Source of the DNA: a virus
Strand: one strand, 5' to 3'
Virus record (IMG/VR): IMGVR_UViG_3300044700_000003
Span: 1-20,156 of that record
Length of the DNA: 20,156 nt
Part shown: one piece after another, positions 1 to 6,877 of the stretch
Layout: every line of letters starts with the position of its first letter
How positions within the stretch are numbered: the stretch's first letter is position 1
The notes under the pieces: generated by a model
What the model saw: only the letters and a program-made list of their open reading frames with translations
Told to the model about the DNA's origin: nothing
The model's database searches: none
Program-made: the position numbers and the translations under genes

Positions 1-131
1 ACAGCATTGCGCTATCTAGCCAACGATCACCCGGCCCAATTGAGTTAGCGCGCTGCATGGTTTGGGCAGCAGCTTTAACCAGCCGCCCCACGTCATCTGG
101 CAAACCTATGCTTGTGGTTTCTAACGGCTAA
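1..131 (+). CDS. terL: Large terminase, C-terminal fragment (cut by window edge)
   Basis: The first base is the second position of a codon. From base 3 the frame reads 42 residues to TAA at 129-131. The amino-acid sequence is identical to the last 42 residues of the complete terminase at 12590-14344, although the bases differ at several silent sites (for example 62 and 113). It is therefore the tail end of a second, slightly different copy of the same HNH-terminase gene. Its presence directly upstream of the portal shows that the terminase-portal order holds on both sides of the 14.2 kb period. Nothing upstream is visible, so whether this copy also carries the HNH domain cannot be said. Confidence 0.9.
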   Translation, partial: SIALSSQRSPGPIELARCMVWAAALTSRPTSSGKPMLVVSNG

Positions 132-235
132 CATCACATTGGCATCGGCTCGATGGCTTGCTTATCGTCGGGATACCGCATCGCATACCGGGCCGATGCC
201 ACCACAAATGACACCGACTGTGGCACACTCATAGC
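132..235. other. Terminase-portal intergenic region with conserved nested stem-loop
   Basis: This 104-base gap contains a perfect 9-base inverted repeat, GGCATCGGC at 141-149 and GCCGATGCC at 192-200. A second 5-base pair of arms lies inside it (CGATG 151-155, CATCG 179-183). Bases 114-208 are identical in the other copy at 14327-14421, while 209-215 just beyond the stem has changed. A non-coding stretch more conserved than the flanking genes suggests a functional RNA or DNA structure, such as a packaging site, an mRNA processing site or a translational control element. Which of these cannot be told from sequence. Confidence 0.6.
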
Positions 236-1357
236 ATGGCATTTTTTAACAAAGTAACTAAAGCCGCTATTAGCCCACCAGCAGGCAAGGCCGCTGCAGC
301 CGGCACAGGTTACACAGGGCCATATGCGCCGTCAGCCAACAACGGTGGCGCTGCAATGGTTGGCGTTTATTACAACTACACAGAGGGCGAAGCACGCAAC
401 GCGGCTATGTCTGTGCCAACTGTTAGCCGTGCGCGCGATCTGATCGCATCGGTTATTGGCTGTATGCCATTGCGCGCTTATTCGGAAATGTGGAACGGCG
501 AAACAATGGAAAAAGTGCCACAAGCGCCACGCACTTGGCTACGCCGTATTGACCCAACTGTGCCTAACAATTTTATTATGTCATGGACTTTTGACGATCT
601 GTTTTTTTATGGGCGCGCATTTTGGTATGTCACGTCACGCAGTAAAACTGATGGTTACCCTGCATCGTTTACACGTTTGCCAGCGTCAATGGTGCAAACA
701 TTAGACCAGTCTGGCCCTGTGTGGTTTGCGCCGTCTAAGCAAATTATTTTTAGTGGTGGCGAGTTAGACCCAAACGATGTGGTGCAGTTTCTGTCACCTA
801 TTCAGGGCATCACGTCTATGTCAACACAGTCTGTTGCCACCGCGCTAAAACTTGAGGCTGCACGGTTTCGCAACGCATCAAGCGCTATTCCAGCCGGCAT
901 TCTTAAGCAGACTGGTGGCGAACCGCTTAACGCGCAAGAGTTGGCAGACCTTGCGTCAGCGTTTAATTCAGCGCGCATGACTAACCAGACGGCGGCTTTA
1001 AACGAGTATTTGTCTTATACGGAAACGAGCACTTCACCGGACAAGATGTTGCTTATCGACTCTGCAGAGTTTCAGGCAATGGAAATGGCGCGCTTGTGCA
1101 ACGTGCCACCATATTTAGTGGGTGTGTCTGTAGGCAGTTATTCCTACCAGTCAAGCAGTGAAAGCCGCGCCGATCTGTGGACATTTGGCGCGCGCGCTTA
1201 CGCCGATTGCATAGCCGGCACACTTAGCCAAAACAATGTTTTGCCTAATGGCACATACGTTGACTTCGATGTAGAAAGTTATCTCATGGGCGATTACAGC
1301 GAGCACAACGACATGGCGCAACCAAACAACAACGAAAGTGTAGTATCACCAACATGA
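236..1357 (+). CDS. Portal protein (HK97-like)
   Basis: At 373 residues this is within the range for HK97-type portal proteins, the dodecameric ring at the capsid vertex through which DNA is packaged and to which the tail attaches. The family-like segment near residues 59-80 (SVPTVSRARDLIASVIGCMP) and the later LCNVPPYLVGV near residue 290 support this, as does its place between terminase and protease/capsid. No Shine-Dalgarno precedes the ATG. The start is fixed by comparison: an upstream TTG frame is open in the other copy but is stopped here by TGA at 209-211. The stop overlaps the next start as ATGA (1354-1357), indicating translational coupling. I read portal from motif style and position, not from a search. 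Confidence 0.88.
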   Translation: MAFFNKVTKAAISPPAGKAAAAGTGYTGPYAPSANNGGAAMVGVYYNYTEGEARNAAMSVPTVSRARDLIASVIGCMPLRAYSEMWNGETMEKVPQAPRTWLRRIDPTVPNNFIMSWTFDDLFFYGRAFWYVTSRSKTDGYPASFTRLPASMVQTLDQSGPVWFAPSKQIIFSGGELDPNDVVQFLSPIQGITSMSTQSVATALKLEAARFRNASSAIPAGILKQTGGEPLNAQELADLASAFNSARMTNQTAALNEYLSYTETSTSPDKMLLIDSAEFQAMEMARLCNVPPYLVGVSVGSYSYQSSSESRADLWTFGARAYADCIAGTLSQNNVLPNGTYVDFDVESYLMGDYSEHNDMAQPNNNESVVSPT

Positions 1358-2937
1358 TCAAACTTATTGCATCACAGGTCACAATTGACGCTGCAGCTGG
1401 TGAGGCTGGCCGCCGTGAGATTACAGGTATTGCCGTACCGTATGGTGTTGCCGCAACGGTTGCTGATGGCACGTCAGTGATCTTTGAGCAGGGCAGCCTG
1501 CCAGTTGACGGCAAAGCACCTCGTCTTTATCTCAATCACCAATCTGATAACGCCATTGGCATTGTTACTGAGCGCGTTGACACGCCAGAGGGAATGTTGT
1601 TTACGGCCAAGATCAGCAAAACACAGGCTGGCGATGAGGCTTTAATCCTTGCTATGGATGGCGTTTTAGACAGTGTGTCGGTAGGCGTAAACCCGATCAA
1701 GTACACCACCGCTAAAGACGGCACAGTGACTGTGACCGCCGCCGATTGGATTGAGTTAAGCCTTGTGCCAGTACCAGCGTTTGCAGGTGCGATCATCACC
1801 GACATTGCAGCGAGTATCCCACAAGACGAGCCAGAAATAAGTACTATAGAAACAGAACCTACACAGGAGACAGAACCCATGAGCGAAGCAACCATCCCAG
1901 CAGTCGAGGCAACCATCCCAACTGCACCAATTTTTGCACAAGCAAAACGCAAGTTTGCTATGCCATCGGCAGGCGAATACTTGGCAGCAATGCACGCAGG
2001 CGGAGACACATTCCACAACGTCAACGCTGCATACAAAGAAGCCGTGCGCGATCAGCAAACAGCATTGCAAGCCGCAGCTGGTGACATCCTCACCACCGAT
2101 ACACCGGGTCTTTTGCCAGTGCCGGTACTTGGGCCAGTGTTTCAAGACCTCAACTTTGTGCGACCAGTTGTTACCGCGTTTGGTGCACGCTCAATGCCAA
2201 ACACACCTAGCAAAACTTTTGTTAGGCCAACAATTACCACGCACACAAGTGCCGCAACACAAACCGAAGGCTCTGCAGTTAGCGCAACCACAATGGTGAT
2301 TGCATCAAACACTGTTACAAAGTCAACGGTTGCTGGTCAAGTCACAATGACAATGCAAGACATGGACTTTACTGATCCAGCGTCAATGAACATTGTGCTC
2401 AATGACCTTGCAGGCGAGTACCTGATTAAGACCGATGACATTGCAGCCGATGCACTTGTTGCAGGTAAGACAGCATCAGGCTCAACATGGACAGTCACCG
2501 CTGGTGACCCAACATCGTTAATCAACTCTTTGTATGACGCAGCACGCGAAATTACAGAGGACAGCAACTACTTCCCAACACACTTGTGCGTGTCACCAGA
2601 CGTGTGGGAAAAGTTAGGTGCACAGTTGGATTCAAGCAAGCGCCCAGTTTTGGGTTACACCACAAACGGTGTGCTTGGACAAAACGCGTTGGGTCGAGTA
2701 GGCGGAATGGGTTACAGCGACATGGATGTAATGGGCCTCAAGCTTGTTGTTGATAACAACTTTGCAAGCGGCACAATGCTTGTTGTTTACGCACCGGGCT
2801 TTGAGATTTACGAAGCACAACAAGGTGTTTTGTCAATCGCTAACCCATCCACATTGAGCCGCACGTTCTCTTACTACGGTTACTTTTCAACATTTGTTGC
2901 CAAGTCATCGTTCATTCAGGGCATCGTAATCGCTTAG
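1354..2937 (+). CDS. Capsid maturation protease fused to major capsid protein
   Basis: The 527-residue product has two parts. Residues 1-155 resemble HK97-type prohead serine proteases (peptidase U35): a His in LNH (H62), a Ser in the SVSVG segment (S109) and the WIELSLVPVPA block (E134) match the usual His, Ser and acidic positions. After a Glu/Thr/Pro-rich linker (about 156-175) comes an HK97-fold-like capsid domain, about 200-527, ending in a segment about the reactivity and stickiness of subunits (YEAQQGVLSIANPSTL). The protease would process capsid subunits during head assembly. An internal ribosome site and ATG at codon 176 suggest that free capsid protein is also made. Fusion of these two functions occurs in some small actinophages. 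Catalytic residues are assigned by eye. Confidence 0.85.
   Translation: MIKLIASQVTIDAAAGEAGRREITGIAVPYGVAATVADGTSVIFEQGSLPVDGKAPRLYLNHQSDNAIGIVTERVDTPEGMLFTAKISKTQAGDEALILAMDGVLDSVSVGVNPIKYTTAKDGTVTVTAADWIELSLVPVPAFAGAIITDIAASIPQDEPEISTIETEPTQETEPMSEATIPAVEATIPTAPIFAQAKRKFAMPSAGEYLAAMHAGGDTFHNVNAAYKEAVRDQQTALQAAAGDILTTDTPGLLPVPVLGPVFQDLNFVRPVVTAFGARSMPNTPSKTFVRPTITTHTSAATQTEGSAVSATTMVIASNTVTKSTVAGQVTMTMQDMDFTDPASMNIVLNDLAGEYLIKTDDIAADALVAGKTASGSTWTVTAGDPTSLINSLYDAAREITEDSNYFPTHLCVSPDVWEKLGAQLDSSKRPVLGYTTNGVLGQNALGRVGGMGYSDMDVMGLKLVVDNNFASGTMLVVYAPGFEIYEAQQGVLSIANPSTLSRTFSYYGYFSTFVAKSSFIQGIVIA
1865..1881 (+). promoter_or_regulatory. Internal Shine-Dalgarno and start for separate capsid protein
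   Basis: AGGAGA at 1865-1870 lies 8 bases before an in-frame ATG at 1879, codon 176 of the fused gene, exactly at the junction between linker and capsid part. It is one of the best ribosome sites in the window, while the gene's own first ATG has none. Translation from here would give a 352-residue capsid protein. The surrounding 99 bases (1828-1926) are identical in the second copy at 16038-16136. Confidence 0.7.
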
Positions 2938-2941
2938 TCTG

Positions 2942-2960
2942 TAGCGGACTTAGACCGCTA
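2942..2960 (+). promoter_or_regulatory. Hairpin at the start codon of the head-tail adaptor gene
   Basis: TAGCGG (2942-2947) and CCGCTA (2955-2960) are perfect inverted repeats around a 7-base loop. They fill the gap between capsid stop and adaptor start, and the last A of the stem is the first base of the adaptor ATG. No ribosome site lies in front of that ATG. The element is unchanged in the other copy (17155-17173), so it may set adaptor yield relative to capsid. There is no T-run, so it is not a classical terminator. Confidence 0.5.
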
Positions 2961-3598
2961 TGGCCACATACAACACCGCTACAAAACAACTCATTAGCAA
3001 CTACGCGTGCATTAGCACGTTAGAGCCAACTGACATTGTTGTTGGGCAATCCATTACTGTTGCCTCTATTGGCGCACCGTTTAACGGCACGTTTACTGTG
3101 CTGGCGTTGCCACAGTACGAGTACACAGGACTTGACGCAACCACTGGCGAGTTTCTTTACAACGAGGATGTAGCACGGCCTAACCAGATCATCTACGCCG
3201 CTACAGGTAGCAATGTTGAGTACGCAGCGTTTTATGCCGGCACTGTGGTGTACACGCAGTCATGCACATGGATTACAACGGCAGATTTGATCACATACTT
3301 GGGCGTAACGATCACGAACCCATCAGACGATTACACGCTTGCGGTACAGGCGCGCAACGCTGGCAACGATTTTTGTTATCGCCGTAGGCAAGAGTCAGGC
3401 TATTTTGACAGCCTTACCACCTCACCGGGTCACGATGCCACGCTAGGGACTTTGATGTATGCGGCAGCGTTGTGGCGTAGTCGAGGCAGCATAGAGACTG
3501 CGTATGCAGCGTTTGACACAATGGGCACACCAACGCAACAGTCATTAACACCGATCGTTAAGCAATTGTTGGGTATCCCCCGACCAGCGGTTGCCTAA
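2960..3598 (+). CDS. Head-tail adaptor (gp6-like connector) with N-terminal beta-rich domain
   Basis: The 212-residue product has a C-terminal part (about 105-212) with the style of HK97 gp6-like adaptors, which sit beneath the portal ring. A segment on helices (TTADLITYLGVTITNPSDDY, then a run with FCYRRR) and a late MYAAALWRSRGS helix are typical. Residues 1-105 form an additional beta-rich, low-charge segment not needed for an adaptor. Comparison with the second copy gives about 36 changes in the first 115 residues but only 2 in the last 97, so the two parts evolve very differently. The stop overlaps the next start as TAATG (3596-3600). The function is inferred from position and motif style. 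Confidence 0.7.
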   Translation: MATYNTATKQLISNYACISTLEPTDIVVGQSITVASIGAPFNGTFTVLALPQYEYTGLDATTGEFLYNEDVARPNQIIYAATGSNVEYAAFYAGTVVYTQSCTWITTADLITYLGVTITNPSDDYTLAVQARNAGNDFCYRRRQESGYFDSLTTSPGHDATLGTLMYAAALWRSRGSIETAYAAFDTMGTPTQQSLTPIVKQLLGIPRPAVA

Positions 3599-3966
3599 TG
3601 CCTGCACCGTACACAGACTTACTAAACGAGGCCATAGACGATGTAGCAGCCACGCTGACAGCCGTAAGTGGTCTGCGCGTAGTTACTGACCCCACAAAAC
3701 TTGTGCCCAATTGCGTGTTTCTACTTGCGCCAAGTTTTACGACATACGCAGGTAACGGCAACATTGTGACTATGGATTTCCCGCTTAAAGTTGTTGGCTC
3801 TGGGCCTGCAGGGTTGCCAGTGTTGCGCGAGATTTTAAGCATTGTTGCGTTAGTGCTGGCATCGGCTGTAATCGTGTTAGACGGCAGACCCGGCTCAATT
3901 GACATTGGTGGCGCATCGTTTCCGTGCTATGACTTGACAATAAAGGTGCAGGCACAGACCGCATGA
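3598..3966 (+). CDS. Probable tail terminator / head-tail joining protein
   Basis: The 122-residue product lies between the adaptor and the tail tube gene, where siphophages encode stopper and tail-terminator proteins. An N-terminal helix (PYTDLLNEAIDDVAATLTAV) is followed by beta-rich segments and a closing strand (CYDLTIKVQAQTA), the mixed alpha-beta pattern usual for tail terminators that cap the tube at the head end. No diagnostic motif is visible, so stopper is an alternative. It starts inside the previous stop (TAATG) and ends as ATGA with the next small gene (3963-3966). The copy at 17811 has the same length and few residue changes, mostly near residues 90-105. Confidence 0.5.
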   Translation: MPAPYTDLLNEAIDDVAATLTAVSGLRVVTDPTKLVPNCVFLLAPSFTTYAGNGNIVTMDFPLKVVGSGPAGLPVLREILSIVALVLASAVIVLDGRPGSIDIGGASFPCYDLTIKVQAQTA

Positions 3967-4133
3967 TCTACACAATTGCATCTACCAAACTTGGCATTAT
4001 CGGTGACCCCTACGTGCCAGCTGACGGCATCAACGTGGCAGCGCTCTTGTCTGGCGGTTTCATTGTTGAGCAATCCACACCTAAACCTAAAAAACCTGCT
4101 AAAACTAATACAGAACCCAACGAGGAGATTTAA
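3963..4133 (+). CDS. Small conserved structural-module protein, 56 aa
   Basis: This short gene starts in an ATGA overlap and stops at TAA 4131-4133, just ahead of the tail tube gene. The product has a hydrophobic first half (MIYTIASTKLGIIGDPY) and a charged Lys/Pro/Glu tail (TPKPKKPAKTNTEPNEEI). In the second copy the same 56-residue frame is kept with two residue changes (V18 to L, N49 to S), which supports that it is translated. Its place suggests a head-tail joining or tail-assembly factor, but I do not recognise the family. Its last codons contain the ribosome site of the next gene. Confidence 0.75.
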   Translation: MIYTIASTKLGIIGDPYVPADGINVAALLSGGFIVEQSTPKPKKPAKTNTEPNEEI

Positions 4134-4141
4134 CGCACATG
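4123..4141 (+). promoter_or_regulatory. Strong ribosome site for the tail tube gene
   Basis: AGGAGA at 4123-4128 lies 10 bases before the ATG at 4139. Most genes here have no such site and depend on coupling, so a strong site in front of the tube protein fits its need for many copies. It is kept at 18336-18341. Confidence 0.7.
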
Positions 4142-4549
4142 CCTACCAGCACCTACCTATCTAACCCAGTAGTCACGGTTAATGCCGTTGACCTCACAGA
4201 CCAGACCAGCGCGTCAACCCTGACTCGCGTGATCGAGGCATTGGAAAGCACATCGTTTGGCAAGACCGCACGCGTCTATGTTGGCGGCCTAGAAAACAGC
4301 ACATTGACTTTGACGATGTACAACAGTTTTGCTGCCACAGAGACTTACGCAACATTGGCTGCACTTGTAGGCACATCCACAACGGTGACGATCAAACCAA
4401 CCAGCGCGGCAACCAGTGCAACAAACCCAATCTCAACCTTGACAGGCTGCTACCTAGAAACCTTGCCAATTGTTAACGCCACACTAGGCGCGCTAGACAC
4501 AATTGACATTACGTTCACTGGTGGCGTTTACTCAGTCGCAACTTCTTAA
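4139..4549 (+). CDS. Major tail (tube) protein
   Basis: The 136-residue product is rich in Thr, Ser and beta-branched residues, with alternating strands (STLTLTMYNSF, TVTIKPTSAA, DTIDITFTGGVYSV), as expected for the gp17-like tail tube fold that polymerises into the hollow tail. It stands directly before the tail chaperone pair, the standard place for the tube gene, and has one of the few strong ribosome sites in the window. At 136 residues it is on the short side for the family, fitting a minimal phage. The second copy differs at only three residues (P2A, A97P region, T to A near 119). The 36 bases that follow hold only a weak AGG before the next start. Confidence 0.75.
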   Translation: MPTSTYLSNPVVTVNAVDLTDQTSASTLTRVIEALESTSFGKTARVYVGGLENSTLTLTMYNSFAATETYATLAALVGTSTTVTIKPTSAATSATNPISTLTGCYLETLPIVNATLGALDTIDITFTGGVYSVATS

Positions 4550-4585
4550 AAACAGCCGGCAACGGCCCGACACGAAAGCAGGCAC

Positions 4586-4879
4586 ATGAAAGTCAAATTA
4601 GAATTAGACCTACAAGACGGTCGCGGCACACGCACCATGACCACAAATATGTTTGTGGTATGTGAATGGGAAAAACTAGAAAACCGCAAGGTTTCTGATG
4701 GCAAAGGTATCGGTTACAGCGACATCGCTTGCTGGGCATATCACCTCTGCAAGCTGGCTGGTGACACTGTGCCGGACACGTGGCGCGAATGGGTTAAACA
4801 GCATCCCAACATGGACTTGACATCAGTTGATGAGACAAACCCAAACCCTACAGCGTTGGCACTTACCGAAGACAACTAG
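4586..4879 (+). CDS. Tail assembly chaperone, short form (gpG-like)
   Basis: The 97-residue product is the un-shifted form of the tail assembly chaperone pair that coats the tape measure before the tube polymerises. It is acidic and helical with a conserved-looking core (WEKLENRKV, DIACWAYHLCK, WREWVKQ). Near its 3' end two slippery heptamers allow ribosomes to move back one base into a second frame that stays open to 4986. This layout, right after the tube gene and before the tape measure, is the well known conserved arrangement in siphophages. The second copy differs at only two residues. The ribosome site is weak (AGG about 5 bases before ATG). Confidence 0.85.
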   Translation: MKVKLELDLQDGRGTRTMTTNMFVVCEWEKLENRKVSDGKGIGYSDIACWAYHLCKLAGDTVPDTWREWVKQHPNMDLTSVDETNPNPTALALTEDN

Positions 4880-4986
4880 CAGAAATGCTGGTAGCAGTAG
4901 GATGGTGGCCAACGCACATCGAGTTTGACACACGCGACCTCACTACGGTGATTAGTGTTATAGAAAAGAACAACAAGAACAGGTGA
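4586..4986 (+). CDS. Tail assembly chaperone, -1 frameshift fusion (gpGT-like)
   Basis: Reading 88 codons to 4849, slipping back one base and reading on from 4849 gives a 133-residue protein ending at TGA 4984-4986. The added 45 residues include RRQLAEMLVAVGWW and THIEF, closely like the T-domain segment of other phage chaperones, which binds tube subunits. The -1 frame has stops at 4828-4833, so the shift must occur between 4834 and 4879. The 112 bases 4829-4940 are identical in the second copy, including silent sites, as expected for an overlapping two-frame signal. The downstream part has an ATG at 4885 without a ribosome site, so separate translation is unlikely. Confidence 0.85.
4837..4849 (+). 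promoter_or_regulatory. Double -1 ribosomal slippery site
   Basis: Two overlapping X_XXY_YYZ heptamers lie in the zero frame: A_AAC_CCA at 4837-4843 and A_AAC_CCT at 4843-4849, sharing one A. Both lie inside the short window where a -1 shift would join the two chaperone frames. I could not identify a clear downstream stem by eye. They are unchanged in the second copy (19050-19062). Confidence 0.8.
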
Positions 4987-4992
4987 GTTTCT

Positions 4993-5481
4993 ATGACAGT
5001 CAACACGACAATTCAGGTGGCTGGCGTAAAAGAAACTATTAACGCACTCAAAAAGATTGACCCACAACTGCAAAAAGACTTTAGAACAAAAGCCAATGAG
5101 ATTGCACAGCCAGCAATTAACGCTGCAAAAGACGTGTACACGCAAGTGCCGTTGTCTGGTATGGCGTACAAGTGGTCTAGTCGAGGCCGTCAACTATTCC
5201 CGTTTAGCGTGGCTAAAGCCAAAAGCGGTGTGAAATTACGCATTGACACACGGCGCAACGCTGTAGGCGTAATCCTGATTGAGCAAAAAGACCCAGCGAC
5301 AGCAATCTTTGACACTGCTGGCCGCGCTAACGCAAACCGCTTAGGCGATCAGTTAGGTTTTGTTGGCGCAGGTCGCACACGTTTGATTGGGCCTGCCGTG
5401 TATAAAGCGCGGCGAGGTATTGAGGCTGAGATGGAAAAGATGATTTTAGATACGGCGCGCACAGTTAGGCAGGCAATGTAA
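4993..5481 (+). CDS. HK97 gp10-like tail-completion / neck protein (tentative)
   Basis: The 162-residue product opens with a strand and a helix pattern (VAGVKETINALKKIDPQLQK, then AINAAKDVYTQVPLSG) that resembles HK97 gp10-type neck or tail-completion proteins. It is basic and ends in a helix. A GGTGAG element ends about 5 bases before its ATG, overlapping the stop of the frameshifted chaperone. The stop overlaps the tape measure start as TAATG (5479-5483). Genes of this family normally sit before the tube gene. Here it stands between the chaperones and the tape measure, which is unusual. It could instead be a minor tail protein that I do not recognise. The second copy differs at four residues. 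Confidence 0.5.
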   Translation: MTVNTTIQVAGVKETINALKKIDPQLQKDFRTKANEIAQPAINAAKDVYTQVPLSGMAYKWSSRGRQLFPFSVAKAKSGVKLRIDTRRNAVGVILIEQKDPATAIFDTAGRANANRLGDQLGFVGAGRTRLIGPAVYKARRGIEAEMEKMILDTARTVRQAM

Positions 5482-6875
5482 TGCTGTCTATTCCGATCAT
5501 CTCAGAGTTTGACGGCAAAGGCATTGACAAAGCCATTAAGCAATTTAAGCAACTAGAAACCGTAGGCGAAAAAGCACAGTTTGCTATTAAAAAGGCTGCC
5601 GTACCTGCTGCTGCTGCGCTTGGTGCAGTCACTGCGGCTCTTGGTGCTGCGGTGGCTGCAGCTGCAGAGGATGAAGCACAAGCGGCAAACCTTGCGTTGA
5701 CATTAAACAACGTCACTGGCGCAACAGAGAAACAGGTCAAAGCAACTGAGGACATGATTAGCGCTATGTCAAGGGCTACCGGCACAGCTGACAGCGAGTT
5801 ACGCCCAGCGCTGGCAGTACTTGTGACTGGCACAAAAGACATTGCAACAGCAACAGAGGCATTGTCATTGGCGCAAGATATTGCTATTGGGTCTAACAAG
5901 TCACTTGCTGAGGTTTCTGATGCGCTAGCAAAAGCGTATGGTGGCAACATGAAAGGCCTACAAGCCTTGTCACCAGAGATTAAAGCCATGATCAAAGACG
6001 GCGCGACACTCGATGAGGTGATGAATGTCTTAGGCGGCACGTTTGGTGGTGCAGCCGCAACCGCAGCAGATACCGCTGCAGGTCGTTTTAAGATACTAAA
6101 AAACTCGTTAGACGAAACTAAAGAGTCAATCGGCGCGGCTTTGTTGCCAGCCGTGGAAAAGGTGTTGCCGTTTTTGCAAAAGTTTGCAGATTGGGCACAA
6201 AAAAACCCTGATGCATTTATAACTATTGCTGGCACAATTTCAACGGTCGCATTAGCAATTATGGCAGTTAACTTTGCAATGGCAGCAAACCCATTTACTT
6301 TAATTGCAACAGGCATTGCAGTTGTTGTAACTGGTCTAGCAATTGCTTACACAAAGTTTGAGGGTTTCCGTAACATTGTTAATAATGTTTTTAATGGAAT
6401 TATGGCAACTATGGAAGTGTTTGTAAACGCTTTTAACACAGTGTTAAACAGCATTATTTCTGCATACAACTTGGTTAACCCGTTTAACGACATTCCACTT
6501 TTGTCAACTAACGTCAATTTGCCACGCGCAAGTGGCAGTAGTAGTGCAGCGGCCGTTGGGTCTGGTGCAGCGCGTGAGGGCGGTGTAGGTCAAGTGTTGG
6601 CAAGTATGCCGTCTATGCCTAGCCCGTCAGCACCATTGGCTTTAGCACCATCGTCTAGTGGCGGTGGCGGTGGCATTTCTAAAGGCAGTCAAGGGCCCGG
6701 CTATAAAGCAGGTGCAAGCGGCAACAAGTTTGGCGGTGGCGTTGACGTGCAAGGCGGTTTCAGCATTAACATTTTTGGTGGCATTTCTACCAGCGCAGAA
6801 ATTGGCAAGTCTGTTGTTGACGCAATAGCCCAATACCAACAGGTTTACGGCCCAGTCAATTTTGCAACGATCTGA
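5481..6875 (+). CDS. Tape measure protein
   Basis: The 464-residue product is by position and composition the tape measure, which sets tail length and passes into the host envelope during DNA entry. It starts with an amphipathic helix region with an Ala-rich stretch (residues 40-65), continues with helical segments typical of the family (KGLQALSPEIKAMI, FKILKNSLDETKESIGAAL, residues 158-220), has a hydrophobic segment at about 245-290 able to span the membrane, and ends in a Ser/Gly/Pro-rich low-complexity part (350-425). At about 0.15 nm per residue the tail would be near 70 nm, at the short end for siphophages and in keeping with a minimal genome. The long frame on the opposite strand is a shadow of its Ala codons. 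Confidence 0.88.
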   Translation: MLSIPIISEFDGKGIDKAIKQFKQLETVGEKAQFAIKKAAVPAAAALGAVTAALGAAVAAAAEDEAQAANLALTLNNVTGATEKQVKATEDMISAMSRATGTADSELRPALAVLVTGTKDIATATEALSLAQDIAIGSNKSLAEVSDALAKAYGGNMKGLQALSPEIKAMIKDGATLDEVMNVLGGTFGGAAATAADTAAGRFKILKNSLDETKESIGAALLPAVEKVLPFLQKFADWAQKNPDAFITIAGTISTVALAIMAVNFAMAANPFTLIATGIAVVVTGLAIAYTKFEGFRNIVNNVFNGIMATMEVFVNAFNTVLNSIISAYNLVNPFNDIPLLSTNVNLPRASGSSSAAAVGSGAAREGGVGQVLASMPSMPSPSAPLALAPSSSGGGGGISKGSQGPGYKAGASGNKFGGGVDVQGGFSINIFGGISTSAEIGKSVVDAIAQYQQVYGPVNFATI

Positions 6876-6877
6876 TC

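Larger units (their letters stand above)
1..5943. repeat. First copy of the 14,213-bp-period repeat (terminase end to tape measure start)
   Basis: This stretch is matched, gene for gene and nearly base for base, by 14214-20156. Corresponding starts lie 14,213 bp apart (portal 236/14449, adaptor 2960/17173, tail tube 4139/18352, tape measure 5481/19694). One codon is missing in the second portal and one extra codon precedes the second capsid stop, so the offset is 14,210 between them. Differences are mostly at third codon positions. Confidence 0.97.

Noticed and set aside
1536-2036. 166-codon - strand frame in the protease-capsid gene
   Set aside because: It lies wholly within a well supported + strand gene and has no motif or ribosome site. 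The second copy keeps only part of it.
4555-4566. GCCG-GCAA-CGGC mini hairpin between tube and chaperone genes, present in both copies
   Set aside because: The stem is only 4 bp and lies within sequence that is conserved overall, so it is not strong enough to call a regulatory element.
5465-6316. 283-codon open frame on the - strand across the tape measure gene (and its counterpart at 19678-20112)
   Set aside because: It mirrors Ala-rich codons of the tape measure, has a low-complexity Ala/Ser/Val composition and no start signals. The + strand gene is well supported.
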